A stretch of 64,000 bases of DNA from an uncultured Alteromonadaceae bacterium (GCA_913056495.1 CAJXMO010000004.1:124001-188000), one strand, 5' to 3'; positions 49,917 through 60,355 are shown, numbered from the stretch's first letter. Translations and numbers: made by a program. The notes: a model not told the origin generated them from the sequence alone.

Positions 49917-50939
49917 TTAAGACCTGTCTGTTAACGCCGTCTCGATTCGATTACCTATTTTTTCAGGTACTTGATGGCGAATTTCTTTAATCGCTTCTTC
50001 GAGCGCATATTTAAATGCGTCCTTCGAAGCATTACCATGACTTTTAATAACAATACCACGCAATCCTAACAAACTTGCGCCATTGTACTGGTCAGGGTTC
50101 ATTTGCCGATAGAGCTTTTTTAGCATCGGCAAAGCAATTGCTGCAAATATTCTACTGATCCAACTTCCAGATGCTACTGTTTTTATTGAATTAACCACAG
50201 TTTTAGCTAATCCCTCACAGGCTTTCATTGCAATATTGCCTACTAATCCATCACAAACCACCACATCTACTTTATCCGTGAAAATATCATTGCCTTCAAC
50301 ATAGCCAATATAATTAACGGATTTATCTTCTTTGAGCAGTTTTGCAGCTTTTTTTATCGTCTCACTGCCTTTGATTTCTTCTTCGCCAACGTTTAACAAA
50401 CCAACACGAGGGTTTTTGCATTCGTTTTTTTCGATCAATACACTCCCCATCAAAGCAAATTGATGCAGAATATGTTCATCGCAAACGACGTTTGCCCCAA
50501 GGTCCAAAACATAGGTTTTGTGCCCATCAACACTTGGTATAGCCGTCACTAATGCAGGCCTCTTTATACCCGGTAACATTTTTAGTACCCGATAGGCCAT
50601 AGTTAATAAAGCACCTGTATTGCCTGCGCTAACACATGCCTGAGCTTTATTATCTTTAACCAGGTCGAGCATAATACGCATCGAAGAGTCTGTTTTATTA
50701 CGTAAAGCGACTGAGGGTTTGTCTCCCATAGCAACAACTTGGGAACAGTGTACAACTTGAATACGGTGTGATAGATGATTGGAAATACCAGTTAAAAGCG
50801 GATTAATCTGATACTTATCGCCACAGATAAGAAAATGTAATTGAGGGTTTTCAGCTAACACACTAAGTGCAGCAGGAATAGTAACGGGAGGCCCATAATC
50901 GCCTCCCATTGCATCTAACGCTATCGTTAGATTCGTCAA
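49917..50939 (-). CDS. plsX: Phosphate acyltransferase
   Basis: 340 residues with the opening IALDAMGGDYGP (5-16) and SAGNTGALL and GFVEGND-type (GYVEGNDIF) regions. Turns acyl-ACP into acyl-phosphate for glycerolipid synthesis. Between rpmF and fabH as in E. coli. Confidence 0.96.
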   Translation of the reverse strand: MTNLTIALDAMGGDYGPPVTIPAALSVLAENPQLHFLICGDKYQINPLLTGISNHLSHRIQVVHCSQVVAMGDKPSVALRNKTDSSMRIMLDLVKDNKAQACVSAGNTGALLTMAYRVLKMLPGIKRPALVTAIPSVDGHKTYVLDLGANVVCDEHILHQFALMGSVLIEKNECKNPRVGLLNVGEEEIKGSETIKKAAKLLKEDKSVNYIGYVEGNDIFTDKVDVVVCDGLVGNIAMKACEGLAKTVVNSIKTVASGSWISRIFAAIALPMLKKLYRQMNPDQYNGASLLGLRGIVIKSHGNASKDAFKYALEEAIKEIRHQVPEKIGNRIETALTDRS

Positions 50940-50950
50940 AGCAGACTCGC

Positions 50951-51121
50951 TTATGCAGAAACTACTTTTTTGCCTTTGTAGTAGCCATCAGCAGTAACAT
51001 GGTGACGACGATGAGTTTCACCAGAAGTACTATCGATTGACAAGCTAGCAGCAGTTAGCGAATCATGAGAGCGACGCATGTCACGCTTAGAACGAGATTT
51101 TTTGTTCTGTTGAACAGCCAT
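50951..51121 (-). CDS. rpmF: 50S ribosomal protein L32
   Basis: 56 residues, too short for many gene lists: starts [20 protein letters not shown] and contains [16 protein letters not shown]. Very basic. Start ATG 51119-51121 has AGGAG seven bases ahead. It lies between yceD and plsX, the standard place. Confidence 0.97.
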   Translation of the reverse strand: MAVQQNKKSRSKRDMRRSHDSLTAASLSIDSTSGETHRRHHVTADGYYKGKKVVSA

Positions 51122-51135
51122 TTCTTATCTCCTGT

Positions 51136-51666
51136 TTATTTTGGATTCTTTAAACTTTTCAGTACATCAAACGGGTTAGCTGGCTTTTCTTGGGCAGCTT
51201 TATCAAGCTCCCCCCAACTCATGTCTTGTTCTTTGATTGCACACTCTTCAACCGGATGTTTAGGTACAAGTGGAATAGCCAATAAAAGCTCATCTTCGAT
51301 CAAAGCTTTTAAATCAAGCAGGCCATATTCATTTATATCAACAATCGTATAATCAGACGGGATTAAGTCCTCATCTGTTTTACTCAGTTTTGGAGTATAG
51401 GTAGCATTAACAAGTAAATCTAACGTTAAATGACCACCACAACGCTCACAAGAAACATCAACAACCGTTTTTGCATTGATGAGCATAATAGGCAAGCCTT
51501 GCTCATCATAGGTACATTTAAGATCAACATCGACCTGTCCAGAATCAGACACGACGAATTCGTATAAACGACTTAAATCTTTCAGTTGAAATATACCTAC
51601 AAAGTCGGAACGCTTGTGCGCACTTTTTACAGGATCTAGCTCAACTGGCATTTTTACCTTTTGCAT
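51136..51666 (-). CDS. yceD: YceD family (DUF177), large ribosomal RNA accumulation protein
   Basis: 176 residues with the CERCGGHL-type cysteine pair near 76 and the conserved order yceD-rpmF-plsX. In E. coli and plants the family is linked to 23S rRNA accumulation. Start of the rpmF-plsX-fab run. Confidence 0.92.
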   Translation of the reverse strand: MQKVKMPVELDPVKSAHKRSDFVGIFQLKDLSRLYEFVVSDSGQVDVDLKCTYDEQGLPIMLINAKTVVDVSCERCGGHLTLDLLVNATYTPKLSKTDEDLIPSDYTIVDINEYGLLDLKALIEDELLLAIPLVPKHPVEECAIKEQDMSWGELDKAAQEKPANPFDVLKSLKNPK

Positions 51667-51772
51667 AGGGCGCGAATACTAGCGATCTGCTATTGCTTAG
51701 TCAAATAAAAAAAGGAGAAAATAGCGTATCATGATAAAAAAATATTTTCTAACCCCAAATTAAGGTAAAAAT

Positions 51773-52366
51773 ATGCAACCACAGCCCAAAATTGTCTTAG
51801 CATCTACCTCTCCTTTTCGTAAAGCTCTGCTTGACAAGTTTCAGCTAACCTTTTCAACCTGCAAACCAGAAACCGATGAAACCCCTTTCGAAAACGAGCA
51901 ACCTGAGCAGTTAGTTGCCAGACTTGCACAATTAAAAGCGCAAGCTGGCGCTAAAGCCCACCCAAATAGTTTTGTCATAGGCTCAGACCAGGTTGCAGTC
52001 GTTAAAGGCGTTATTCTGGGCAAACCGGGTACTGAAGAAAAAGCACATCAGCAATTGGCTATGCTCAGCGGTCAAGCGGTTACTTTTTACACAGGATTAA
52101 CTCTGGTATCACCAAACCATGAGATAAAAACAATAGTAGAACCTTTTATTGTGCATTTCAGACAACTAAGTGCTGAAGAAATAACCGCTTACATTAAAAA
52201 AGAGCAGCCGTTAAACTGCGCCGGTAGTTTTAAAAGTGAAGCTTTGGGTATTTGCCTGTTTGATAAACTCGAAGGCCGTGATCCAAATACCTTGATCGGC
52301 TTGCCTTTAATCGCGCTGAATGAACTTTTTGCAGGATTTGGCGTAAATCTACTGACAGCCGGTTAA
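51773..52366 (+). CDS. yceF: Maf-type nucleotide pyrophosphatase YceF
   Basis: 197 residues of the ASMTR/HAM1-like Maf family: [14 protein letters not shown] (9-22), GSDQVAV and [15 protein letters not shown]. coli YceF hydrolyses 7-methyl-GTP. Unrelated to the motility Maf at 15.7 kb despite the shared name. Diverges from yceD; AAGG precedes the ATG. Confidence 0.94.
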   Translation: MQPQPKIVLASTSPFRKALLDKFQLTFSTCKPETDETPFENEQPEQLVARLAQLKAQAGAKAHPNSFVIGSDQVAVVKGVILGKPGTEEKAHQQLAMLSGQAVTFYTGLTLVSPNHEIKTIVEPFIVHFRQLSAEEITAYIKKEQPLNCAGSFKSEALGICLFDKLEGRDPNTLIGLPLIALNELFAGFGVNLLTAG

Positions 52367-52392
52367 TGCTGAGCTGTCATTCTGGCTGAAGA

Positions 52393-53058
52393 TCAGGCTT
52401 CAGCCAGCGACAGATTAAAAATCGCATACAATTCATTGAGGTGATCAATGATATGCAGCGGGTCTGCACTTGCCAATGCTTCCCGTTTTCCGGCGCCCAT
52501 AGTGACCCCTATCGCTTTCATGTTGGCATGCTTGGCCATTTGTAAATCTAATACGCTATCACCAATCATAATCGCCTGATGTGACTCTACTTGATTACGC
52601 TCAAGCAGAGTATGGAGCATATCCGGTGCAGGTTTGGATTCACTCTCGTCTGCGCAAATTGAATCATCAAAATAATCAGCAATTCCAGAATGCGCGAGCA
52701 CCCGATTTAAACCGGCCCGGGCTTTCCCGGTTGAAATAGCCAGATTATAACCCGCAAATTTCAGCCCTTTTATGATCTGCTCAGCGCCTTCGAGTAACGG
52801 AGAAGGGGTTTTATTATTTTCAATATACTGATAACGATATGCCTCTGTCATCAGTTGATGAGTATCTGCGTCAATATCCGGAAATAAAGTATCAATGGCT
52901 TTTGGTAGACTCATACCAATAATAGATTTGACCTCAGCTACAGAAGGCGTATCAATTTTGACCTGGCGGCTAGCCGCCTGAAATGAAGAAACAATTCTAT
53001 CAATTGAATCCATTAAAGTGCCGTCCCAGTCAAATATCACCCATTTAATATCTTGCAT
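52393..53058 (-). CDS. HAD-family phosphatase, phosphoglycolate phosphatase-like
   Basis: 221 residues with HAD motif I VIFDWDGTLMDS (7-18), motif II AISTGKAR, motif III Lys in ESKPAPDM and motif IV MIGDSVLDLQMAK. Dephosphorylates a small phospho-compound; Gph-like but specificity not certain. Lies between yceF and rluC, 12 bases from rluC, which suggests co-expression with the pseudouridine synthase. Confidence 0.88.
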   Translation of the reverse strand: MQDIKWVIFDWDGTLMDSIDRIVSSFQAASRQVKIDTPSVAEVKSIIGMSLPKAIDTLFPDIDADTHQLMTEAYRYQYIENNKTPSPLLEGAEQIIKGLKFAGYNLAISTGKARAGLNRVLAHSGIADYFDDSICADESESKPAPDMLHTLLERNQVESHQAIMIGDSVLDLQMAKHANMKAIGVTMGAGKREALASADPLHIIDHLNELYAIFNLSLAEA

Positions 53059-53070
53059 ATGCGCTCTCTA

Positions 53071-54030
53071 TTATACTTCATTTGCCAGTTTATCTAGTGC
53101 CTCCTGTAGGTTTTGCTCCAGCGGCGCCTCTATTTTGATTTTTTCTTCTTTTCTAGGATGAACAAAAGTTAAAGTGGCAGCGTGTAAAAACAATCGGTTA
53201 ACCCCCACTTTCTTCATTTTTTTGTCAAATTCACTATCACCATACCTATCATCAATAGCAATAGGGTGACCACTTTGCGTCGCATGCACCCTAATTTGAT
53301 GCGTTCGTCCGGTTACCGGGAAAGCTTCAACCAGAGTTGCTTCATTAAAGCGTCTTAACACCTTAAATCGGGTTTGCGAGGGTTTACCGTTTACCTCATC
53401 TACTCTGACATTACGTCCATTTCCGGCGGCTTCGTTCTTTAATAAAGGCAATTCAACTCGCTTTAATTTACTCGGCCAAGCACCACTGACCAATGCCCAG
53501 TAACGTTTATCAACAATTTTATCCCTTAATTGTTGATGCAAATTACGCAAAGCTGAGCGCTTTTTGGCTATCATCAGACAGCCGGAAGTTTCTTTGTCGA
53601 GGCGATGAACAAGTTCAAGTTGCTTAATCTGAGGCCTTATCTGTCGTAGTGTTTCGATAACACCAAACTGCAAACCGGATCCACCGTGAACCGCAATACC
53701 TGATGGTTTATTAATAACCAGCATGACTTCATCTTCATATAAAATGGAATCTTCAATCACTTTTTGCAGACGATCGCCTACCACAAACTCAGCTTCTTTT
53801 TTCTTATCCACCCGGATAGGTGGGATTCTCAGCAAATCACCTGCCTTTAACTTGTATTCAGGTTTAACACGCTTTTTATTTACTCTCACTTCACCTTTAC
53901 GAAGAATCCGATAAATGAGAGAAGTTGGCACGCCTTTAAGTTCGCGCTTCAGCCAATTGTCTATTCTTTGACCAGAATTATCTTCATCTATATCCAATAA
54001 AGATACCGACCGGTGGTCATTTGTATTCAT
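53071..54030 (-). CDS. rluC: 23S rRNA pseudouridine synthase RluC
   Basis: 319 residues from ATG 54028-54030; TTG at 54036 would add two residues. An S4 domain (YRILRKGEVRVNKKRVKPEYKL, split) precedes the catalytic Asp in LVHRLDKETSGCL, and GRTHQIRVH follows. Modifies U955, U2504 and U2580 of 23S rRNA in E. coli. Divergent from rne, as in enterobacteria. Confidence 0.95.
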   Translation of the reverse strand: MNTNDHRSVSLLDIDEDNSGQRIDNWLKRELKGVPTSLIYRILRKGEVRVNKKRVKPEYKLKAGDLLRIPPIRVDKKKEAEFVVGDRLQKVIEDSILYEDEVMLVINKPSGIAVHGGSGLQFGVIETLRQIRPQIKQLELVHRLDKETSGCLMIAKKRSALRNLHQQLRDKIVDKRYWALVSGAWPSKLKRVELPLLKNEAAGNGRNVRVDEVNGKPSQTRFKVLRRFNEATLVEAFPVTGRTHQIRVHATQSGHPIAIDDRYGDSEFDKKMKKVGVNRLFLHAATLTFVHPRKEEKIKIEAPLEQNLQEALDKLANEV

Positions 54031-54102
54031 ATGCAATTATCTTCGTATATTTAGTTAAATTCGATTGCCGCTATGGCAAGAGCTTTGCTATATTTTCACT
54101 GA

Positions 54103-54120
54103 TGGTATTAATTAATACCA
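54103..54120. repeat. 18-bp perfect palindrome upstream of rne
   Basis: TGGTATTAATTAATACCA, symmetric over all 18 bases, 20 bases before a TATAAT. The TGGT...ACCA ends look like operators of GntR-type regulators, but no regulator is assigned. Confidence 0.6.
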
Positions 54121-54139
54121 GAGTTTTTCAAAAAACGTG

Positions 54140-54145
54140 TATAAT
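54140..54145 (+). promoter_or_regulatory. rne: Candidate rne promoter -10
   Basis: TATAAT on the plus strand, 494 bases before the rne ATG. No strong -35 at the right spacing. If used, rne has a leader of nearly 490 bases. Confidence 0.4.
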
Positions 54146-54611
54146 AACACACGATTTGATGGTGACATTCTGACTGTGTAAGAGGTCTAGGTTGCAGCAC
54201 TAAACATGAGTTGATGATTAAAAGCCGACTTAGTTTTAGACACGCACTTTTAAAAACATACGAAGCGAGTAATTTTTCGTTGTATTTTAAAACAGCCCCC
54301 CGACAGAGAATGCCAAGTTTTTATGATAGAAACGCCATTACCCAGTTAAAGAGTAAAGAACAGACTGACATCAACTAGTAGCTAAGCCGATTGCACAAGC
54401 TACTGGGTTTGACACAACAATAATAAAGATGAAAAAACAATACATCCATCTTATTTGTTGATAGTTTTTAGCTAAAATGAGACGACAGTAGATAGCCAAA
54501 AGAAGTATCTTTTGTGATCCAAGCAATCTCATTGATAGCAGTGACGTCAAACAAAGAGACTCGAGAGAGTGACTTAGTTCAGAAAACGATATATTTCCAA
54601 CTTGGATATGG

Positions 54612-54646
54612 CGTTTCATTTGTGGTGAAAAGAACAATATGAAACG
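54612..54646 (+). promoter_or_regulatory. Hairpin enclosing the rne start codon
   Basis: CGTTTCAT (54612-54619) is the exact reverse complement of ATGAAACG (54639-54646), which holds the rne start codon; the 19-base loop contains the presumed ribosome site (GTGG/AAAG). Such a stem could block or time translation. Confidence 0.5.
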
Positions 54647-57600
54647 TATGTTAATTAATGCAACTCAAGAAGAAGAGTTGCGTGTTGCACTGGTAGACGG
54701 GCAACGCCTTTATGATCTGGATATAGAAAGCCATGGTCATGAACAGAAAAAAGCAAATATTTATAAAGGTAAAATAACTAGAGTTGAACCTAGCCTGGAA
54801 GCCGCTTTTGTTGATTATGGCGCAGAAAGACACGGTTTTTTACCACTTAAAGAAATTGCAAAAAGTTACTTCCCGGATGGTTATACTTTCCAAGGCCGCC
54901 CTAACATTAAAGATGTGGTTAAGGAAGGTCAGGAAGTTATCGTTCAGATTGATAAAGAAGAGCGCGGCCAGAAAGGTGCAGCGCTAACGACCTTTATCAG
55001 TTTAGCTGGTAGTTATCTGGTATTAATGCCCAACAATCCAAGAGCAGGTGGTATTTCTCGACGAATTGAAGGGGATGAACGAACTCAGTTAAAAGAAACG
55101 TTAGCTAAATTATCTCTGCCAAATGGTATGGGCTTAATTGTTCGTACCGCAGGTGTTGGTAAAGCATTTGAAGAGCTTGAATGGGATTTAAATGTTTTAT
55201 TAAAACATTGGGAATCTATTCAAAACGCAGCTGACTCACGCCCTGCTCCATTTTTAATTCATCAGGAAAGTAACGTTATTGTTCGCGCCATTCGTGATTA
55301 TTTACGTCGTGATATTGGTGAAATTTTAATAGACCATCCTGACGTCTATGAAAATGCAAAATCTCATATCTCTCTGGTTCGGCCTGACTTTGTAAATCGG
55401 GTAAAACTCTATCAGGGTGATGTACCTTTATTTACGCATTTCCAAATTGAAAGCCAGATTGAGTCTGCATTTAAACGTGAAGTACGTTTACCTTCAGGTG
55501 GTTCAATTGTAATAGACCCAACCGAAGCCCTAACTTCAATTGATATCAACTCATCAAAAGCAACTAAAGGTGGTGATATTGAAGAAACCGCTTTAAATAC
55601 CAACTTAGAAGCGGCAGACGAAATTGCACGTCAGTTACGCCTAAGAGATTTAGGTGGCTTAGTTGTTATCGACTTTATCGATATGGGGCCGGCCCGAAAT
55701 CAGCGAGAAGTCGAAAATCGCTTGCGAGAAGCCGTGCGTCCAGACAGAGCCCGAATTCAATTAGCCCGTATTTCTCGATTCGGTCTGATGGAAATGTCGC
55801 GTCAGCGTCTGCGTCCATCTTTAGGCGAAAGCTCTAATATGAGCTGTCCTCGCTGTCAGGGAACAGGTGTTGTACGTTCAACTGAATCTTTAGCGCTTTC
55901 TATTTTACGTTTACTCGAAGAAGAAGCGATAAAAGAAAATACGGTTCAGGTTCAGGCACAGGTCCCGGTTGAAGTAGCAACCTATTTATTAAACGAGAAG
56001 CGTGGTGCGGTTCGTTTCATTGAAAAAGGACATGACGTTCGTGTTGTGGTTGTACCAAATCCACATATGGATACACCTAATTATGAGGTGTCTCGTGTCA
56101 AGTTAGATGATTCAGGTGATGAATTAAGCTACAAGCTTATCTCAACACCAGATGAAGACATGTCAGTGCCGATATCTCCTTCTATCAAACCACTGGAGAA
56201 AAAAGAAGAGCCCGCACTGAAAGGCTTCAGTGCACCAAGTGCTCCGGCACCGACTGTTGCTGAAAAGCCGGCAGAGCCAAAAACACCAGCTCAGCCTGGT
56301 TTATTCACACGCTTATTCAGTTGGGTAAAATCTCTGTTTGCCGGTTCTTCGTCTGAGGCACAGGAAAAACAGCCCCAACAAGAAAATAAACCGGCAGCGA
56401 ACCGTTCAAGACCGTCGAACCGAAATAAACAGCGTTCAAACAAACGTTCTAAGCCGAGAAATAATCGTACGCAGAGTTCGTCACAGGAGACTGAACAAAA
56501 TAAAGCTGCCACAGATAAACCGGCCAATAAACCAAATAAAAACAAAACCAATAATCGCAAACCTAGAGCAGCTAAAGGCCAAAATGAAGCTCAAGAGGAA
56601 AAAGTAAAAGAACGCAGAGCTCGCAGGCAGCAGCGCCGTAAAGTAAGAGTTGAAAAAGAGACTGAAAATAAGCCAGTAGAATCAACTCAAACTGAGCAAA
56701 AACAAACTGCTCAAAAGTCTGTTGAAACTAAACAAAATTTGGCTGAGACGAAACAAAAGGCAACTGAGGTCAATGAAACAGCTAAACCTCAAGCTAAAGA
56801 GCCAGTAAAACAGGCCGAACAAGCTGCAGAACCTGTACTTGAAGCAAATCAGGTACATGAAGTAACTCAAGCTGTTCAAACCTTTGCTTCTGAACCTGAG
56901 CAAGTCGAATCTCCAGATACACAGGAAATTACCGCTCAGTTAGCAAATGAACAGGAAGTTCAGCTCGAGCTTCATGAGCCACCCAAAAATGATGGTAAAT
57001 CCGGTCGTCAGCGCCGTGGTACCCGCCACTTAAGAGCAAATAGCCAACGCCGCAGACGTGGTCAGAATGATCAGGCCGAAAACGCTGAAGCACAGCTAAG
57101 CAAAAAATCAGAGCAACAGAGTGAACTTGAGTTTGAAGTGATGCAGCACGCTGAAATAACGGAAGACCCGGTTCAAAGCCGTTACCCTGAGATGGAGCAG
57201 CCAGCTAACGAAGCAGAACAGCCTCAACAGGCAGAGAGTCAAGTACAAAATGTTGAATCAGATACTGTCCCAGAATCAGAAACTCAGGCGCCGGTAACTG
57301 AAGTACAGGCTACTGCTGAAACAAATCAGGAAGGTACAACTGAATCAGATACATCAGAACAGGACGAAGTAACCAGCGAGCAAGTTCAACACAGCTTGCC
57401 ATTAGGTGAAGAAAGCGCTGAAAAATCTGAAGAAACTGAGACTCAAGTATCTTCAGAACCTTCGCTTGAATCTGAAACTGAAGCACCAACAGAGACAACT
57501 GAGACAGAAACTGAAATAACACCTGTTGCAGGTAAGCCCAGTCAAGCTGAATCGACTCAGGTTGATTCTGAGCAAAGTGAAGGCGTGCCAACAGAGCCTC

Positions 57601-57830
57601 AGGCGCAAGTCGTAGTAACAGATAAAAAGCCAGCTAAAAAGCACTTTTTAGGCGGGCATGCTACTGCACCTATGACACAAACGACACCGCTCGAAATTGA
57701 CATCAATCAGGCATTAAAGATTGAATCAATTCCGGCTGAATTGCGAAGTATTGTTAATAAATCCGGTAAATATGGTGGCGCAAATGCAGCGACAGCTCGC
57801 AGTGATGCACCTGCCACGGATGCTAAATAA
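54639..57830 (+). CDS. rne: Ribonuclease E
   Basis: 1063 residues. The N-terminal half is nearly E. coli-like: [19 protein letters not shown] start, S1 domain at about 35-125, catalytic Asp pair near 302 (IDINSSKA) and 345 (IDFIDMGP), and Zn-link SCPRCQGTG (about 402-410). The C-terminal half is low-complexity and E/Q/T rich, with a membrane-targeting helix ([15 protein letters not shown]), an Arg-rich RNA-binding stretch ([18 protein letters not shown]) and a PNPase-binding-like GGHATAPMT at the end. Initiates mRNA decay and rRNA processing and scaffolds the degradosome. The inhibitor RraB is at 37.3 kb. Confidence 0.97.
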   Translation: MKRMLINATQEEELRVALVDGQRLYDLDIESHGHEQKKANIYKGKITRVEPSLEAAFVDYGAERHGFLPLKEIAKSYFPDGYTFQGRPNIKDVVKEGQEVIVQIDKEERGQKGAALTTFISLAGSYLVLMPNNPRAGGISRRIEGDERTQLKETLAKLSLPNGMGLIVRTAGVGKAFEELEWDLNVLLKHWESIQNAADSRPAPFLIHQESNVIVRAIRDYLRRDIGEILIDHPDVYENAKSHISLVRPDFVNRVKLYQGDVPLFTHFQIESQIESAFKREVRLPSGGSIVIDPTEALTSIDINSSKATKGGDIEETALNTNLEAADEIARQLRLRDLGGLVVIDFIDMGPARNQREVENRLREAVRPDRARIQLARISRFGLMEMSRQRLRPSLGESSNMSCPRCQGTGVVRSTESLALSILRLLEEEAIKENTVQVQAQVPVEVATYLLNEKRGAVRFIEKGHDVRVVVVPNPHMDTPNYEVSRVKLDDSGDELSYKLISTPDEDMSVPISPSIKPLEKKEEPALKGFSAPSAPAPTVAEKPAEPKTPAQPGLFTRLFSWVKSLFAGSSSEAQEKQPQQENKPAANRSRPSNRNKQRSNKRSKPRNNRTQSSSQETEQNKAATDKPANKPNKNKTNNRKPRAAKGQNEAQEEKVKERRARRQQRRKVRVEKETENKPVESTQTEQKQTAQKSVETKQNLAETKQKATEVNETAKPQAKEPVKQAEQAAEPVLEANQVHEVTQAVQTFASEPEQVESPDTQEITAQLANEQEVQLELHEPPKNDGKSGRQRRGTRHLRANSQRRRRGQNDQAENAEAQLSKKSEQQSELEFEVMQHAEITEDPVQSRYPEMEQPANEAEQPQQAESQVQNVESDTVPESETQAPVTEVQATAETNQEGTTESDTSEQDEVTSEQVQHSLPLGEESAEKSEETETQVSSEPSLESETEAPTETTETETEITPVAGKPSQAESTQVDSEQSEGVPTEPQAQVVVTDKKPAKKHFLGGHATAPMTQTTPLEIDINQALKIESIPAELRSIVNKSGKYGGANAATARSDAPATDAK

Positions 57831-57845
57831 TACATCCAGTCTGAT

Positions 57846-57880
57846 AAATCAGCCCGCTTAGCGGGCTGATTTAGTCTCTT
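57846..57880 (+). terminator. Terminator of rne, overlapping the end of the GGDEF gene
   Basis: A 12-bp stem AAATCAGCCCGC/GCGGGCTGATTT with a 3-base loop (57858-57860), then CTCTTTTTT. The loop is the stop codon of the minus-strand GGDEF gene, so the last seven codons of that gene lie in the terminator. Confidence 0.9.
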
Positions 57881-58823
57881 TTTTATCTGTGTACATACGC
57901 TGATCTGCTTCTTCCATCATTTGTTCCAGTGAGTTGCTGTTAAAATCACTACAACTGTATATACCATGACTAAAATCAAGCTGATAAGTTTTGCTTTGTA
58001 GATTATGATCAGATACATAGGCATAGATTCTGTTGATAAGTTTTTTGGCATCAAGCTGAGTGGCGTCATGTAAAAAAATAATAAATTCATCACCCGCTAT
58101 TCTGGCAACAATATCTGAACTTCGACAAATATCTGATAATATCTTAGCAAAACTCACCAAAGCAGAATCACCAACCGCATGACCAAACTCATCATTTATC
58201 GATTTAAAGTGATTCAAATCGATAAAAATAAGAGTTGCAGGTAATTGATTTCGCTCGCATATAGCCAAACATTTTTCAGCCATCAGCGTAAAACCACGCC
58301 TATTGGCTAACTGAGTTAACTGATCAGAAACCATAAGCTCAACCGCGGCTATTTCCGCTTCTATCATTCTGGCTAAATCAAAAAGAATGTGTTTGTCTCT
58401 TTCTTCCATTGAGCGAGGCTGGTTATCTATGATACACAAAGTACCCAACGCATTTTTCTGATGATCATAAATAGTGCAACCCGCATAAAAGCGGATAAAA
58501 GGCTCACCAGTAACAAGCGGGTTATTAAAAAATCGTTCATCTCGAGACGCATCTTCGATAATAAAAATATCATCGCCCAAAATAACATGCCCACAAAATG
58601 AAATATCACGACTGGTTTCGCATACCTCAGTGCCGGCTTTAGACTTAAACCACTGTCGGTGAGAATCCACCAGACTGACTAACGCAATCTGAACACTAAA
58701 TATATTTTTGGCAAGGCGTGTAACCCGATCAAATCGCTCTTCAGGCTCAGTATCGAGAATATGTAATTCTTTTAAGGCTTTTATTCTTAAAGCTTCATTA
58801 TCCGGTACATCAGGTTGTTTCAT
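57858..58823 (-). CDS. GAF-GGDEF diguanylate cyclase
   Basis: 321 residues from ATG 58821-58823, preceded by GGAG; a TTG at 58835 is less likely. Residues about 20-155 form a GAF domain (sensor), 165-320 a GGDEF domain: DLTQ-type QLTQLANRRGF, the active loop as AGDEF (IARIAGDEFIIFL) and an RSSD inhibitory-site motif five residues before it. Makes c-di-GMP; the A for first G is tolerated in active cyclases. Signal unknown. Sits between rne and scpA, facing both. Confidence 0.88.
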   Translation of the reverse strand: MKQPDVPDNEALRIKALKELHILDTEPEERFDRVTRLAKNIFSVQIALVSLVDSHRQWFKSKAGTEVCETSRDISFCGHVILGDDIFIIEDASRDERFFNNPLVTGEPFIRFYAGCTIYDHQKNALGTLCIIDNQPRSMEERDKHILFDLARMIEAEIAAVELMVSDQLTQLANRRGFTLMAEKCLAICERNQLPATLIFIDLNHFKSINDEFGHAVGDSALVSFAKILSDICRSSDIVARIAGDEFIIFLHDATQLDAKKLINRIYAYVSDHNLQSKTYQLDFSHGIYSCSDFNSNSLEQMMEEADQRMYTDKKETKSAR

Positions 58824-58887
58824 AATGCACTCCAACCAGTTTACAGAGTTTTCACCCTAATTTTAGTTTGATATCCAACCAGCGTTT

Positions 58888-59712
58888 TTATGCAATAACC
58901 CTGCGTACATGAATATCACTGAATACCTGATTTTGCACTAAACTGATTAACTTCTCTTTTACCAGTTCCATAATTGCCAGAAAAGTAACAACGACACCGG
59001 ATTTGCCTTCAGAAATATCAAAAAAGTCATTAAAAGGCAGATAATTATCTGATTCCTGGCTATCCAAATACTCAAGAATCGCTGTCATTCGAGCCCGGGT
59101 TGAAAGTACCTCAGGTGTGATATGGTGATGCTGAAAGTTATCAGCTCTTTTTAATACGGCTGCAAACGCCAGCGCGAGCTCTTTTAGCTCAACTTCGGGT
59201 TGGATAATAACAGGTTTGCAATTGTCAGCGACTTCAACTGAGTGATGAAAAAAATCACGCTCATTGCGTGGTAAACCATCTATGCCTTCAGCTGCACGCT
59301 TAAACACCTCATATTCTTGCAATTGTCTGATTAATGCCGCTCTCGGATCTTCCTCTTCCGTCTCTTCTACTTTAAGTTTTGGCAGTAATATTCTGGATTT
59401 AATTTCTGCCAGCATTGCAGCCATGACCAGATATTCAGCCGCCAGTTCAAGATTTACATCTTTCATCACGTCAACATATTCCATATATTGTTCTGTGATT
59501 TGATGAACAGGCAATTCCGCTATTTCAAACTTTTGTTTTTTGATCAAATACAATAATAAATCGAGCGGCCCTTCGAAGGATTCCAGAATCACTTCCAGTG
59601 CTTCAGGTGGAATAAACAAATCTTCCGGTTTTTCAATAACAGCTTCACCCCTGACATAAGCCAGTGGCAGCTGTTGTTGTATTTGGATTTGCTCATTTGC
59701 CTGATGATTCAT
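58888..59712 (-). CDS. scpA: Segregation and condensation protein A
   Basis: 274 residues of the ScpA kleisin family: FEGPLDLLLYLIKKQKFEI (47-65), EYLVMAAMLAEIKSRILLP and a C-terminal winged-helix VSFLAIMELVKEKLI-type region. Partners ScpB and SMC/MukB-like protein to condense DNA. No scpB follows; the next gene is the GGDEF gene. 22 bases after yciO. Confidence 0.93.
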   Translation of the reverse strand: MNHQANEQIQIQQQLPLAYVRGEAVIEKPEDLFIPPEALEVILESFEGPLDLLLYLIKKQKFEIAELPVHQITEQYMEYVDVMKDVNLELAAEYLVMAAMLAEIKSRILLPKLKVEETEEEDPRAALIRQLQEYEVFKRAAEGIDGLPRNERDFFHHSVEVADNCKPVIIQPEVELKELALAFAAVLKRADNFQHHHITPEVLSTRARMTAILEYLDSQESDNYLPFNDFFDISEGKSGVVVTFLAIMELVKEKLISLVQNQVFSDIHVRRVIA

Positions 59713-59734
59713 AGAACCGCTTCCGGATTAATGT

Positions 59735-60355
59735 CTATTGAAAAGCACTGACGTCCCCATTACCTTCACGAACAACTACAACCTCGTCATCAGACATATC
59801 TATCACACTTGTCGGCGTCTCAGATAAATTACCACCATGGATGATTAAATCAACCTGATGTTCCAGCGCGTCTCGAATGTCTTCCGGATCAGCTTCAGCA
59901 AACGCTTTACCCGGTAAAATTAAGGTTGAAGACATAATAGGTTCACCCAGACAAGCTAATAGATCTAACGCAATTTTATTGTCCGGCACTCTAAGGCCTA
60001 TCGTTTTTCGTTTTGGATTTTGTAAACGCCTAGGCACTTCTTTAGTCGCTTTTAAAATAAAAGTATAAGGCCCGGGAATGCTGTTTTTTAACATTCTGAA
60101 CGTCTGGTTTTCAACTCTAGCGTAAGTAGCCAGCTCAGATAACTCGCTGCATACCAATGTAAAATCATGATCTAACTCAAGTTGGCGAATACGGCAAATG
60201 CGCTCTAATGCCGCTTTATCACCAATATGGCATCCAATCGCATAGCCTGAATCAGTTGGATAAACCACCACACCGCCTTTTTTAATAATTTCACAAGCTT
60301 GTTGAATTAAGCGTTTTTGTGGGTTTTCTGGATGAATATAAAAAAATTGACTCAT
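59735..60355 (-). CDS. yciO: YciO, TsaC/Sua5-family protein
   Basis: 206 residues. YPTDSGYAIGCHI and the FTLVCSEL-type motifs are YciO rather than TsaC. It contains the double-stranded RNA-binding SUA5 fold but lacks proven threonylcarbamoyl activity; function is not settled. Order trpH-yciO as in E. coli. Confidence 0.9.
   Translation of the reverse strand: MSQFFYIHPENPQKRLIQQACEIIKKGGVVVYPTDSGYAIGCHIGDKAALERICRIRQLELDHDFTLVCSELSELATYARVENQTFRMLKNSIPGPYTFILKATKEVPRRLQNPKRKTIGLRVPDNKIALDLLACLGEPIMSSTLILPGKAFAEADPEDIRDALEHQVDLIIHGGNLSETPTSVIDMSDDEVVVVREGNGDVSAFQ

Larger units (their letters stand above)
54031..54638. other. Long rluC-rne intergenic region and rne leader
   Basis: 608 bases with no supported gene. 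It holds an 18-bp palindrome (54103-54120), a TATAAT -10 (54140-54145) that could start rne, a 9-bp stem-loop (54375-54383 with 54398-54406), and a start-codon hairpin (54612-54646). E. coli rne has a 361-base leader used for autoregulation, so a long leader is expected; the structure shown here was found by eye. Confidence 0.6.

Noticed and set aside
51773..52366. Maf as a flagellin glycosyltransferase
   Set aside because: YceF-type Maf is a nucleotide pyrophosphatase, unrelated to motility Maf.
54371..54637. 88-residue minus-strand ORF in the rne leader
   Set aside because: Antisense to the leader, no ribosome site, composition unlike protein; the leader explains the sequence.
56291..57644. 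Several ORFs inside the rne C-terminal half
   Set aside because: Shadows of low-complexity rne sequence on other frames.
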